The notes beneath the pieces are model-generated. The model had not been told where the DNA came from, did no database searches, and saw nothing but the letters and a program-made list of their open reading frames with translations. Both the position numbers and the translations under genes were made by a program. Of a stretch of DNA of 64,000 nt, positions 18,318 to 26,269 are shown one piece after another. This stretch comes from an uncultured Colwellia sp. GTDB taxonomy: Bacteria > Pseudomonadota > Gammaproteobacteria > Enterobacterales > Alteromonadaceae. Each line of letters begins with the position of its first letter. Positions within the stretch are counted from its first letter, which is position 1. The DNA lies in the NCBI GenBank assembly GCA_913062815.1, contig CAJXWZ010000011.1, positions 62,001-126,000 of the forward strand, read 5' to 3'.

Positions 18318-19526
18318 CTAACCATCAACAAGTGTGGTCACAACTTGTGGGTTATTGTATAACGTTCTATGCACAGGACAACGCTCAGCAATTTCCATTA
18401 GCCGTATTTTTTCTGAATCATCCAACGGCCCCATCAACTGAACCTTTCGAATCAATGACTCCATGCTCTTATTTTGCTCTGCGATATTACTAGCATCTTC
18501 CAAGTAGTTACGCTCGTGTGATAATGATACCTCCACATGTTCGAGTGGAATTTTCTTGCGGGTAGCGTACATTCGGATAGTCATTGCAGTACAGGCACCC
18601 AAGGCAGCTAGTAAATGCTCATAAGGATCTGGGCCAGAATTCTTTCCGCCTAACTGTGTTGGTTCATCTGCATACCAATGATGGTGATCACTGAAAACAT
18701 CTTGTTGAAATTCATGGTCGAGCTCAGCCACCATAACATGCCCCTTATTAAGGTTTGGACGAACTATTTCTGGCGCAGGAATATAGCGGCTTGCCCAGCC
18801 TGAAATAGTTTGAGCGACATATTCACTATCTACTGATTTTGATAAGAGATGATCAGCCGTGTCTAGGCTAACAAAGCTTTTGGGATGCTTTGCGGCTTTA
18901 TATATTTTCTCGGCATCGGCAATATCTACCGTTAAGTCGACAGGTGAGTGTAATACCAGTAAGGCTTTATTGAGATGCTTTATATGTTCTGTGGTTTGAT
19001 TACGCAAATCATCCAGAAATTGCTGCTTAATAGTGAATTCACGCGCGCCCAAACTCACTTTTGCTAGGCCTTTCTTTTCTATTGTGTCGAGGTGAGCATC
19101 AAAGTTATGTATAACGTGGCTTGCTTCATAGGGTGCGCCAATTGTTACCACCGCTTTCACATGCTCAAGTTGTGCGGCCATCGCTAAAACAGCCGCCCCG
19201 CCAAGACTATGCCCAATTAATAATTGAGGTGCTTGATAATGCTGCTCGAGAAATCTTGCCGCACAAAGCAAATCTTCAGTATTGGATGAAAAATTGGTAT
19301 TAGCAAAATCACCGTCACTATTACCCAACCCTGTGAAATCAAAACGAAAAACCGCAAAACCATGCTGCACCAGAAACCGACTAATTCTCGAAGCCGCCGC
19401 TACATCTTTACCGCAGGTAAAACAATGTGCAAATAAAACATAGGCTCGCACTGCTTGATCAGGTGTCTCAAGTAGTCCAGCAAGGCTTTGTCCTTGGCTA
19501 GAAAATTCTATTTTTTTTCTCATCAC
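18318..19526 (-). CDS. Bifunctional alpha/beta hydrolase-OsmC family protein
   Basis: A 402-residue fusion. Residues 1-250 form an alpha/beta hydrolase (AHCFTCGKDVAAASRIS, the FDFTGLGNSDGDF strand, and the nucleophile elbow LIGHSLGGAAVLAMAAQL near residue 105). Residues 265-402 form an OsmC/Ohr-like domain with the reactive cysteines in LLAALGACTAMTIRMYA and IAERCPVHRTL. OsmC domains reduce organic peroxides with thiol help; the hydrolase part may release acylated products. Last gene of the leftward bufferin-type cluster, 57 bases after the DsbA-like gene. Its link to the metallophore is inferred from co-orientation only. Confidence 0.9.
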   Translation of the reverse strand: MMRKKIEFSSQGQSLAGLLETPDQAVRAYVLFAHCFTCGKDVAAASRISRFLVQHGFAVFRFDFTGLGNSDGDFANTNFSSNTEDLLCAARFLEQHYQAPQLLIGHSLGGAAVLAMAAQLEHVKAVVTIGAPYEASHVIHNFDAHLDTIEKKGLAKVSLGAREFTIKQQFLDDLRNQTTEHIKHLNKALLVLHSPVDLTVDIADAEKIYKAAKHPKSFVSLDTADHLLSKSVDSEYVAQTISGWASRYIPAPEIVRPNLNKGHVMVAELDHEFQQDVFSDHHHWYADEPTQLGGKNSGPDPYEHLLAALGACTAMTIRMYATRKKIPLEHVEVSLSHERNYLEDASNIAEQNKSMESLIRKVQLMGPLDDSEKIRLMEIAERCPVHRTLYNNPQVVTTLVDG

Positions 19527-19583
19527 TTCTTTCCTATATTTGTTATCAGCACTGCAAACACTAAGACTATTTAATCAGTGCTG

Positions 19584-20162
19584 TTAAGCAGGCAATAATG
19601 GCTCAATAACCGCTTGCCAATCCGCCAAGCTTGAGTGGTGATCAACAGGGACATTACCTGCATTGTTAATGAACAATGTAGGGGTTGCCCAAACTGCTTT
19701 TGTTGCTGCATAACGAATGGGTGTACGTGCCTGAACATAAATATCGCTATCATTCATTCGCTGAACGAAGCTCTCTCGTGCTACGCCTGAATGTTCGTTC
19801 GCAAAATCAGCCACTAAATTAATGAGGTCATTGTGAGTTTTATGTAAAAATGAACCGTTATAAAATTGTGCTTGGCGTTCATAGATAAATGTCGCAAAAT
19901 CAAAAAACTTGTTTGCATCCTCTTCTGCTAATGCAAATAGCCCTAAACTCATATCCCAAGCTTGTCTATGATTGCTCAGGGTAATCAAGTGAACTCTTAG
20001 GCTGACAGGTTTACCTTGATAATATTTTGCAACGTTAAGTAACGTGGGCCAAATAGTACGAGAATGCGGACATTGAATATCAATAAATGCATCAATCGTA
20101 ATTTGAGCGGCTGTATCACCAAGAAGAAAACCGCTTGGACGATGTGGTATTGGTATAGTCAT
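19584..20162 (-). CDS. DsbA-like thioredoxin-fold protein with CPHS motif
   Basis: About 192 residues, beginning MTIPIPHRPSGFLLGD. The start at 20162 is chosen because an AGGGA lies 11 bases upstream and the 22 codons before it show no family sequence. The thioredoxin fold carries FIDIQCPHSRTIWP near residue 32, so the usual CxxC is CPHS with a single Cys, and a late cis-Pro loop in AVWATPTLFIN. A single-Cys DsbA/glutathione S-transferase-like protein could act in reduction or thiol transfer. There is no signal peptide, so it should be cytoplasmic. It lies between the glutamate synthase-domain gene and the OsmC fusion. Confidence 0.82.
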   Translation of the reverse strand: MTIPIPHRPSGFLLGDTAAQITIDAFIDIQCPHSRTIWPTLLNVAKYYQGKPVSLRVHLITLSNHRQAWDMSLGLFALAEEDANKFFDFATFIYERQAQFYNGSFLHKTHNDLINLVADFANEHSGVARESFVQRMNDSDIYVQARTPIRYAATKAVWATPTLFINNAGNVPVDHHSSLADWQAVIEPLLPA

Positions 20163-20309
20163 ATGAAATGATTCCCTAAATTGCTTTTGAATAATGGTTA
20201 TAGTTTTGTATTCTAAATTAACAATCACACAAACTCATAGTAGCAAATACACCTACGCCAATGAGTAGTAAAGGTAGCAGAAACCAAGATACGAACACTC
20301 ACCGCTTAA

Positions 20310-21833
20310 TTATAATACTACGGTATCAGTATGAGGAGAGCCTTTCGGATCCTCTACGGGGTAAATATCTGATAGGAGAATACTTCGCCCATTTTCTGTA
20401 ACAACTTTAGCATGATGTCTCTTAAGGGCGCGTGGCTCTTTTACCCCACATGAATGGGCAATGGTACCTACCTCATACACCATATTTTCAATATACGAAG
20501 CGACACGGACAGATTTATCAGCAGGGTTCAGGCCTTTTTGAAATTTTGCATCTTGTGTTGCTATACCAGTAGGACAAGTGTTTTTATTGCACTGCAGTGC
20601 TTGTATGCAACCTAGTGAAAACATAAAGCCTCGCGCAGACGTAACGAAATCTGCTCCCATCGCAAGCGCCCAAGCGACATTAGACGGTGTTACCAATTTA
20701 CCAGAACTAATCACTTTTATTCTATTTCTCAATTTATGTTCAATTAATTTGTCGACGACAAAGGGCAAACTTTCTTTTAGAGGTAATCCCATATAATCCA
20801 TTAAACTTTGTGGTGCAGCTCCGGTACCACCATCAGCACTATCAATGGTGATAAAATCAGGTGCAGATGCGATGCCTCGCTCCTTTATTTTACTAAACAG
20901 AGAGTCATAAAAATCCTGTCGACCAACAACCGCTTTGAACCCTACGGGTTTACCGGTAACACGGCGTACTCTGGCAATCATGTCTAAAAGTTCATAACTG
21001 CTGGATATATCGATATGCCCATTTGGACTAATGGAGTCTTGACCTACCTTAATGCCCCGTATTTTTGCTATTTCAGGTGAAACCTTGATACCTGGTAGAA
21101 TTCCTCCCTTGCCTGGTTTTGCGCCTTGACTCATCTTTATTTCGAACATTTTTACTTGTTCATGGGCAGCAATTTCTCTAAGCCTTTCATCACATAAATT
21201 ACCTTTTTCGTCTCTTACGCCATATTTAGCGGTACCTATCTGAAAAACAATATCTGCACCACCTTCAAGGTGATATGGAGATAAACCACCTTCACCCGTA
21301 TTCATCCATGCTCCGGACGCTTTTGCTCCCGTTGATAATGCTAGTACCGCCTGCTTTGATATTGCGCCAAAACTCATGCCTGAAACATTGAATAAAGAAT
21401 TCGTTTGATACGGGATTTGAGCATACCCGTCACCAATGGTAATTGTTTTTGGTAATGCTGCGTCTTCAGTTAATGTCGGGAATGGACAACTAAGAAACAT
21501 TACTTCGCCAGAGTGAGCAAGTGAACGTGTTGAACCGAACGCAATAGTCGAGTCCACATTTTTTGCTGCGCGATAAACCCAAGATCGTTCAGCACGATTA
21601 AATGGCATCTCTTCTCTATCCATAGAAAAGAAATACTGGCGAAAAAATTCTCCCATATGTTCGAAAGCGTATCGAAATCGACCAATAACAGGGAAATTTC
21701 TCCGTATGGTTTGCTTAGTTTGCGTAACATCTGCAATGTATAAAAAAAGCACATAGAGTACGCCAATGCCTATGGCGCCTATAAAAGTGGCAGCAGCCCA
21801 TAATAAAATAGTAAGTATGATTGAATCGAACAT
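20310..21833 (-). CDS. FMN-binding glutamate synthase-family protein
   Basis: A 507-residue protein with one N-terminal membrane helix (residues 5-33) followed by a GltS central/FMN domain. The latter shows NVSGMSFGAISKQAVLALS, GAKPGKGGILPG, the flavin-site DSADGGTGAAPQSLMD near residue 330, SARGFMFSLGCIQALQCN and CPTGIATQD. The Cys spacing in GCIQALQCNKNTCPTG fits the 3Fe-4S cluster of glutamate synthases. No amidotransferase or beta-subunit gene is present. Such stand-alone membrane-tethered proteins have uncertain reactions. It follows the DoxX gene by 62 bases in the bufferin cluster. Confidence 0.88.
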   Translation of the reverse strand: MFDSIILTILLWAAATFIGAIGIGVLYVLFLYIADVTQTKQTIRRNFPVIGRFRYAFEHMGEFFRQYFFSMDREEMPFNRAERSWVYRAAKNVDSTIAFGSTRSLAHSGEVMFLSCPFPTLTEDAALPKTITIGDGYAQIPYQTNSLFNVSGMSFGAISKQAVLALSTGAKASGAWMNTGEGGLSPYHLEGGADIVFQIGTAKYGVRDEKGNLCDERLREIAAHEQVKMFEIKMSQGAKPGKGGILPGIKVSPEIAKIRGIKVGQDSISPNGHIDISSSYELLDMIARVRRVTGKPVGFKAVVGRQDFYDSLFSKIKERGIASAPDFITIDSADGGTGAAPQSLMDYMGLPLKESLPFVVDKLIEHKLRNRIKVISSGKLVTPSNVAWALAMGADFVTSARGFMFSLGCIQALQCNKNTCPTGIATQDAKFQKGLNPADKSVRVASYIENMVYEVGTIAHSCGVKEPRALKRHHAKVVTENGRSILLSDIYPVEDPKGSPHTDTVVL

Positions 21834-21895
21834 CTGTAATTATCCAAAATTGAGTGTATAAGTTGAGCAAATTTTTATTTCACAGCAAGTGTGAA

Positions 21896-22381
21896 TTAAG
21901 TACCAAGACTCCAAGCCTTGCTATTAAATAACTGCGCTTCAACTAAGCGATCGAGGGCGAAACGTCCACCGCTAAAAATGACAATTTGCAATAAGAGCGT
22001 TCCCCATAATAGGTGTTCTGCATAAGCTGCCGCGGCAATATCTTCTAAACTGATCACTGCAACAATATTGACAAAAAATAAGGCTAAAGCAGAAAAACGA
22101 CTTCCCAACCCCGCAATTAATAACAACGGAAAAACAATTTCTGCAAAAGTGCCTAAATAGGCGGCTAATTCAAACGGTAATACAGGCACTTGATATTCAT
22201 ATTCAAATAGCATCAAGGTGCTGTCCCAGTCTCTTAGCTTAGTTAGCCCAGAAGAGAAAAATGCCCAGCCAACATAGAAACGAGCAACTAACAAAGCAAT
22301 AGGCTCTAACAGACTAATTTTGCAAGCAAGTGTGATGTATAACTGACTGAAAGGTATCAGACGTTGTTTTAAGGTATTCAT
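21896..22381 (-). CDS. DoxX-family membrane protein (BufD/HvfD-like)
   Basis: A 161-residue inner-membrane protein with four predicted helices. DoxX features include LLVARFYVGWAFFSSGLTKLRDW near residue 30 and LGTFAEIVFPLLLIAGLGSRF near 90. It overlaps the DUF2063 gene by 4 bases (start and stop interlocked). DoxX genes commonly complete bufferin/HvfABCD-type clusters, where they may support membrane redox or transport of the modified peptide. Order and overlap are exactly those expected. Confidence 0.87.
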   Translation of the reverse strand: MNTLKQRLIPFSQLYITLACKISLLEPIALLVARFYVGWAFFSSGLTKLRDWDSTLMLFEYEYQVPVLPFELAAYLGTFAEIVFPLLLIAGLGSRFSALALFFVNIVAVISLEDIAAAAYAEHLLWGTLLLQIVIFSGGRFALDRLVEAQLFNSKAWSLGT

Positions 22382-23196
22382 AGTTTTTTCTCTTTAAAGT
22401 AGTGAATTAAATTTTTTTCAATTGCATTTAACAACCATTTTTCAAATGAAAATTGGTTGTTTCCATTAACCGCACTTAGCGACTGAGCTAGGGATTGTCC
22501 TGACATTAAACTACGCATAAAAACATCTTCTCCCGTCATGAGTGTTATTACTTTGGGCTGAAACTCAGGCCGATAAATCATCACTATTTGCTCACTCTGC
22601 GTTGAAACGAGTACTTGCTTTGCATTATTCATAGCATTTTTTCGCTTTAACTCATCATCACCATGGTGTGCATAAAAAATATCTACAATGGGATATTTAG
22701 TTTCAAGTAGTTTCACATTAGGGTTAAACTTAATGAAAATATGCTCAGGTTCACAATCAGCAAGCAACTGCAGAGACGACTGTTCAATAGTTTTATCAAC
22801 ACCATGCAAAGCATTGTGAACATACCAATCCAACGCGGTGCAATCTGAAAGGTAGGGGTATTGATGACCAATATCTGTTGTTGTGATAAAGCTGGCTAGT
22901 GCTTTTCCCCATTGAGCCCAATCACCTTGATTTGGTGGCGATGATTTCAAAAACTGAAAGGTAATGTGTTCACTCACGTCACTATCAAGTAGTTCAAAGA
23001 GTGTTGGAAAACTAATACTTAGGGCTCGTTGAGCGTTAGCTAATAAGTTTCTGCGGTATATGTTAATTCCACGAACATCAACACCATTTTGAGCTATGGC
23101 GTTTGCATCATAATTCCAAATAGCATCTAACAAACACTGTTGTTCGTTCATACATTGCTCATCTTTAGCAAAATCGTTTTTAACTTCAGCATTCAT
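22378..23196 (-). CDS. DUF2063 partner protein of the MNIO enzyme (BufC/HvfC-like)
   Basis: A 272-residue protein with the N-terminal DUF2063 helical domain: INIYRRNLLANAQRALSISF near residue 45, then PTLFELLDSDV, followed by a C-terminal alpha/beta domain. In MNIO clusters this protein recruits the precursor peptide to the DUF692 enzyme. The gene overlaps both neighbours by 4 bases, so production should be stoichiometric with the enzyme. The name BufC/HvfC rests on order and domain type. Confidence 0.87.
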   Translation of the reverse strand: MNAEVKNDFAKDEQCMNEQQCLLDAIWNYDANAIAQNGVDVRGINIYRRNLLANAQRALSISFPTLFELLDSDVSEHITFQFLKSSPPNQGDWAQWGKALASFITTTDIGHQYPYLSDCTALDWYVHNALHGVDKTIEQSSLQLLADCEPEHIFIKFNPNVKLLETKYPIVDIFYAHHGDDELKRKNAMNNAKQVLVSTQSEQIVMIYRPEFQPKVITLMTGEDVFMRSLMSGQSLAQSLSAVNGNNQFSFEKWLLNAIEKNLIHYFKEKKL

Positions 23197-24065
23197 GATT
23201 TGCTCCTGTGCAAAATAGCCTGTGCAATTTCTCGTGCTTTTAAAGCTTCATTAACCAGCACAGACCAATGAGGTAAATGACTATCCCATTCAATTAATGT
23301 TGGCACTGCTCCAAATCGCTCAATTGCCAATCGATAGCCCTGCCAAACCTCATCAGAAACAGGTTGAGCATGATCATCTATGACAAGCTGCCCATCAGAG
23401 GGTATTTGAAAACCAGCAAGGTGAATTTGTTCAACACTTTTCAATGGCAAAATCTTGATATAATCTGCCACTGATTGCTGTATGTTCCCACCTTCAAAAT
23501 TCAAACTATTTACAGCAATATTATTAATATCTAACAATATTTTCGCACCTGTACGTTGGCAAAGCTCAGCTAAAAACTCAGCTTCGGATAGATAACTTTC
23601 ATCAAACTTTACATAAGCAGAAACATTTTCAATGATAAGTTGCCGACCTAAAAACGACTGAACCTTATCTACTTGTTCACACATGCGTGCTAAATTTACG
23701 TGAGTATGAGCAATAGGTAATAAGTCGCCGCTGTGCATTGACTGGCCGTATTGTTTACCCCAAGTAAAACAGGCATGTTCAGACATTAAAAAGGGATCAA
23801 TAGTTTGTGTTAACTTTTTCAAGCGTTCCAAATAACCCATTGGGATGTCGTGTATAGAGCCAAGCCCCATTGAAGTTGAGTGCAAGCTAACAGGATATTT
23901 TTCTCTCACTTGTTGAAGCACCGACAATGCGGCACCACCTTGACCAAAGAAATTCTCAGAATGCACTTCAACAAAGTCAACTTGTTTAGGCTTGGTGAGT
24001 ATGTCGGTAAAATGAGGATGCCTTAACCCTACCCCCACTAGTAACGCTTTATTGTCTACCAACAT
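23193..24065 (-). CDS. DUF692/MNIO multinuclear iron oxidase (BufB/HvfB/MbnB-like)
   Basis: A roughly 291-residue TIM-barrel enzyme of the DUF692 family (MbnB, HvfB, BufB). Metal-ligand segments are visible: FVEVHSENFFGQGG, SLHSTSMGLGS, MSEHACFTWG, LLDINNIAVNS, IHLAGFQ and DDHAQPV. MNIO enzymes use two or three irons and O2 to convert peptide cysteines to thiooxazole or oxazolone-thioamide groups. The start at 24065 has AGGAG seven bases upstream; the ATG two codons earlier is too close to it. The frame remains open into the precursor gene, but those codons are shadow. Its substrate is presumably the DUF2282 peptide encoded 10 bases upstream. Confidence 0.92.
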   Translation of the reverse strand: MLVDNKALLVGVGLRHPHFTDILTKPKQVDFVEVHSENFFGQGGAALSVLQQVREKYPVSLHSTSMGLGSIHDIPMGYLERLKKLTQTIDPFLMSEHACFTWGKQYGQSMHSGDLLPIAHTHVNLARMCEQVDKVQSFLGRQLIIENVSAYVKFDESYLSEAEFLAELCQRTGAKILLDINNIAVNSLNFEGGNIQQSVADYIKILPLKSVEQIHLAGFQIPSDGQLVIDDHAQPVSDEVWQGYRLAIERFGAVPTLIEWDSHLPHWSVLVNEALKAREIAQAILHRSKS

Positions 24066-24075
24066 ACTCATTCTC

Positions 24076-24360
24076 CTACCCTTTAATCGTTGCTTTAAAC
24101 AACTTCTTAGCCTCTTTTTTTGATAATCCACCCAGTGTTGAGCAAGTACCTTTTTCTACTAACTTCCACTCACCTTTGTCATTATCAATTTTCGATTGCC
24201 CCGCACATGAATGAGTGCCCGCCAAGTTTGCACAATCGTTCTGAGCAGCTTTTGCCACGCCGTAACATTTTTCTTTTTTGCTACCTGCTTCTACAGGTGC
24301 CACAACCCCTGCAGAAACAACAGCTGCTAGTGCTGCACTAACTAATAATTTATTGTTCAT
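24076..24360 (-). CDS. Bufferin-type RiPP precursor (DUF2282)
   Basis: A 94-residue precursor. The signal peptide is about residues 1-25 (ends APVEA), which is the usual leader in this RiPP class. The mature part carries four cysteines, C32, C43, C52 and C73, in the DUF2282 pattern KCYGVAKAAQNDCA, HSCAGQS and KGTCSTLGG. In bufferins a DUF692 enzyme modifies cysteines so that the exported peptide chelates copper. The gene lies directly before the MNIO gene. The C-terminal lysine-rich tail (KKEAKKLFKATIKG) is somewhat extended. That cysteines here are modified, and that copper is the ligand, are inferences from the family. Confidence 0.9.
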   Translation of the reverse strand: MNNKLLVSAALAAVVSAGVVAPVEAGSKKEKCYGVAKAAQNDCANLAGTHSCAGQSKIDNDKGEWKLVEKGTCSTLGGLSKKEAKKLFKATIKG

Positions 24361-24391
24361 AATAAATCCTCTATTTGTGTAAAATGAGCAA

Positions 24392-24706
24392 CTAGGTATG
24401 CTGCTCTAACCATTGTATTAATTGTTGCGGTGCCAAGCCGCCAACACGTTGGTCAATAATTTCATTATTGCTAACTAACATCATTGTTGGCACACTGCGT
24501 ATGCCATAATCAGCGGCTATCGTTAACGAGTTATCTACATCAACTTTAATCGTATTGAATCGTTCACTCATCAAGCTAGATATCTGTTCAACTATTGGCG
24601 ACATTGACTTGCATGGGCCACACCAAGAGGCACTGAAGTACAATAAGGTGTGTTCATGTTGCAATAACAAATCTTCAATAGAGTCATCTGATGTTAGTTG
24701 CTTCAT
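24392..24706 (-). CDS. Thioredoxin-family protein (CGPC)
   Basis: A 104-residue thioredoxin with the active site FSASWCGPCKSM near residue 27, the buried KVDVD strand and the cis-Pro loop RSVPTMMLV near residue 73. There is no signal peptide. A stand-alone thioredoxin 31 bases before the RiPP precursor gene is notable: it may keep precursor cysteines or the enzyme reduced. It is not expected to be the main cellular TrxA. Confidence 0.92.
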   Translation of the reverse strand: MKQLTSDDSIEDLLLQHEHTLLYFSASWCGPCKSMSPIVEQISSLMSERFNTIKVDVDNSLTIAADYGIRSVPTMMLVSNNEIIDQRVGGLAPQQLIQWLEQHT

Positions 24707-24735
24707 AATTGAGACCTCACTTATCTGATTGGCTG

Positions 24736-25221
24736 TTATTCGTATACTTTTTCTATCTGTTCTACCGTTAAGCCTTTAATGCCACCCCATTTACCTTGCG
24801 CTGTTTCAATATAACCAGGAATGTCCGTTGCCCATTTCTTTTGTACATCTTTGTTCAGGTTAAGATATAATTTTTCGCCGCGTATGTGCCAAGCTGTTGG
24901 GTCTGTATCAAATTTCCTATTCATTGTGACACCAAAGGCACAATATCCACCGTATTGAGGGGCATACTTGCTCGGCTCAGATTGAAATAAATTGCGGTTT
25001 TCCGCGCTTGAAAATTGATAGATAGCGCCGTTGTATGCCGCAGTATATTTATCAGAGCCTTTAGTTGGTGCACTTTTTGTGAAATAAGAAACTGTGTCAT
25101 AACCTTTTAGTGCCAAGTCATTACCATTTGCATTGACGGCAATATTGGCTGCAAAACCCAAGCTGCTTGCCAGTAATGCAGACGTAGCGAAAGTCGTTTT
25201 AATAAGTGTTGAAAGTGTCAT
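24736..25221 (-). CDS. Secreted YHS-domain protein, first gene of the bufferin operon
   Basis: A 161-residue exported protein with a cleavable signal (residues 1-24, ending SLGFAA). The YHS-like region includes LALKGYDTVSYFTKSAP, YNGAIYQFSSAENRNLF and the metal-site stretch QYGGYCAFGVTMNRK. YHS domains bind heavy metals, often copper. As the first gene of the leftward unit, 29 bases before the thioredoxin gene, it could buffer metal in the periplasm together with the bufferin. The metal is not proven. Confidence 0.85.
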   Translation of the reverse strand: MTLSTLIKTTFATSALLASSLGFAANIAVNANGNDLALKGYDTVSYFTKSAPTKGSDKYTAAYNGAIYQFSSAENRNLFQSEPSKYAPQYGGYCAFGVTMNRKFDTDPTAWHIRGEKLYLNLNKDVQKKWATDIPGYIETAQGKWGGIKGLTVEQIEKVYE

Positions 25222-25372
25222 TTTTCTTTCTCCAGTATTGAATGTTCAAAATTTAATGATTTATAAGGATGTTTTCCTTGGTTGATAATATAGGGCTTTC
25301 AATTAACCAAAAGGAATGACATAGTCCTAACATTGAACCCAATCGTCCAAAACAGTCATGAATGAGAAAAAC

Positions 25373-26194
25373 ATGGATCAACTTTCAATAATTTTGCAGC
25401 GCTTTTCGATGAATACGGAAGTTTTCTTTACGGGGAATTTGTGTGGCATCAGTAACTTCAATAAAGAGCCAAATCAAGGACATTTGCATTTATTACGCAG
25501 TGGTGAATTGACAATAGTAGATGAGAAGGGACGTTCCCAATTGTTCAATGAGCCTACGGTACTGTTTTTTCCAAGACCATATGCTCACCGTATTATTGGC
25601 AATGAAGAGAATCCACCTGAATTGGTGTGCGCTAACATCATTTATAATGAGAGTACATCTAACCCTATTGCGAATGCACTACCCTCAATACTGTGCTTTA
25701 AACTCAGTGATTGCCAAAAATTAAAGCAAACCGCACTATGCTTATTTGAAGAAGCATTTCAAGACCGGTGCGGACGGATACCCATGATTAACTTGCTTAC
25801 CAATATGTTTCTTATTCATGTACTTCGTCATGTGCTAAATAACAATATAATGCAGTATGGTTTGCTCGCTGGCTTAGCACATCCTCAAATATCTAAAGTA
25901 TTACTTGCCATTCACGACACGCCAGAGCGTCAGTGGGGGCTAGAAACAATGGCGGAACTTGCATTAATGTCACGTTCAAAATTTGCAGCCCTCTTTAAGC
26001 GTATCGTTGGCCAAAGCCCTGGAGATTATGTGATTGATTGGCGTATTGCTGTAGCAAAAGGCCTACTTCAAAAAAACAAGCCAGTGGCGTTAGTTGCTAA
26101 TGCTGTTGGTTATGAGAATGGCTCTGCATTAGCACGCGTATTTAGAAAAAAATTAGGCGTGTCTCCTAAGCAGTGGATTGAGCAAACGCGTTGA
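25373..26194 (+). CDS. AraC-family regulator, divergent from the bufferin operon
   Basis: A roughly 273-residue regulator: an N-terminal cupin-type sensing domain (about residues 1-160) and a C-terminal double helix-turn-helix (PERQWGLETMAELALMSRSK, then FKRIVGQSPGDYVIDWRI and VANAVGYENGSALARVFRKK). GAG with a six-base spacer precedes the ATG at 25373; an ATG at 25358 is also possible. It diverges from the YHS gene across about 150 bases, so it probably controls the metallophore operon. The inducer is unknown; Cys and His residues in the cupin might sense metal or redox state. Confidence 0.87.
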   Translation: MDQLSIILQRFSMNTEVFFTGNLCGISNFNKEPNQGHLHLLRSGELTIVDEKGRSQLFNEPTVLFFPRPYAHRIIGNEENPPELVCANIIYNESTSNPIANALPSILCFKLSDCQKLKQTALCLFEEAFQDRCGRIPMINLLTNMFLIHVLRHVLNNNIMQYGLLAGLAHPQISKVLLAIHDTPERQWGLETMAELALMSRSKFAALFKRIVGQSPGDYVIDWRIAVAKGLLQKNKPVALVANAVGYENGSALARVFRKKLGVSPKQWIEQTR

Positions 26195-26269
26195 TAAAGT
26201 GATTGCTTTTAATTGAATATAACTCTAATTTTTTTGTATTGATTTACCTTAATTTGACTATATTACAAG

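Noticed and set aside
24066..24131. Upstream extension of the DUF692 gene into the precursor gene
   Set aside because: The extra codons overlap the precursor coding region, add a basic stretch not found in the family, and a better start with AGGAG lies at 24065.
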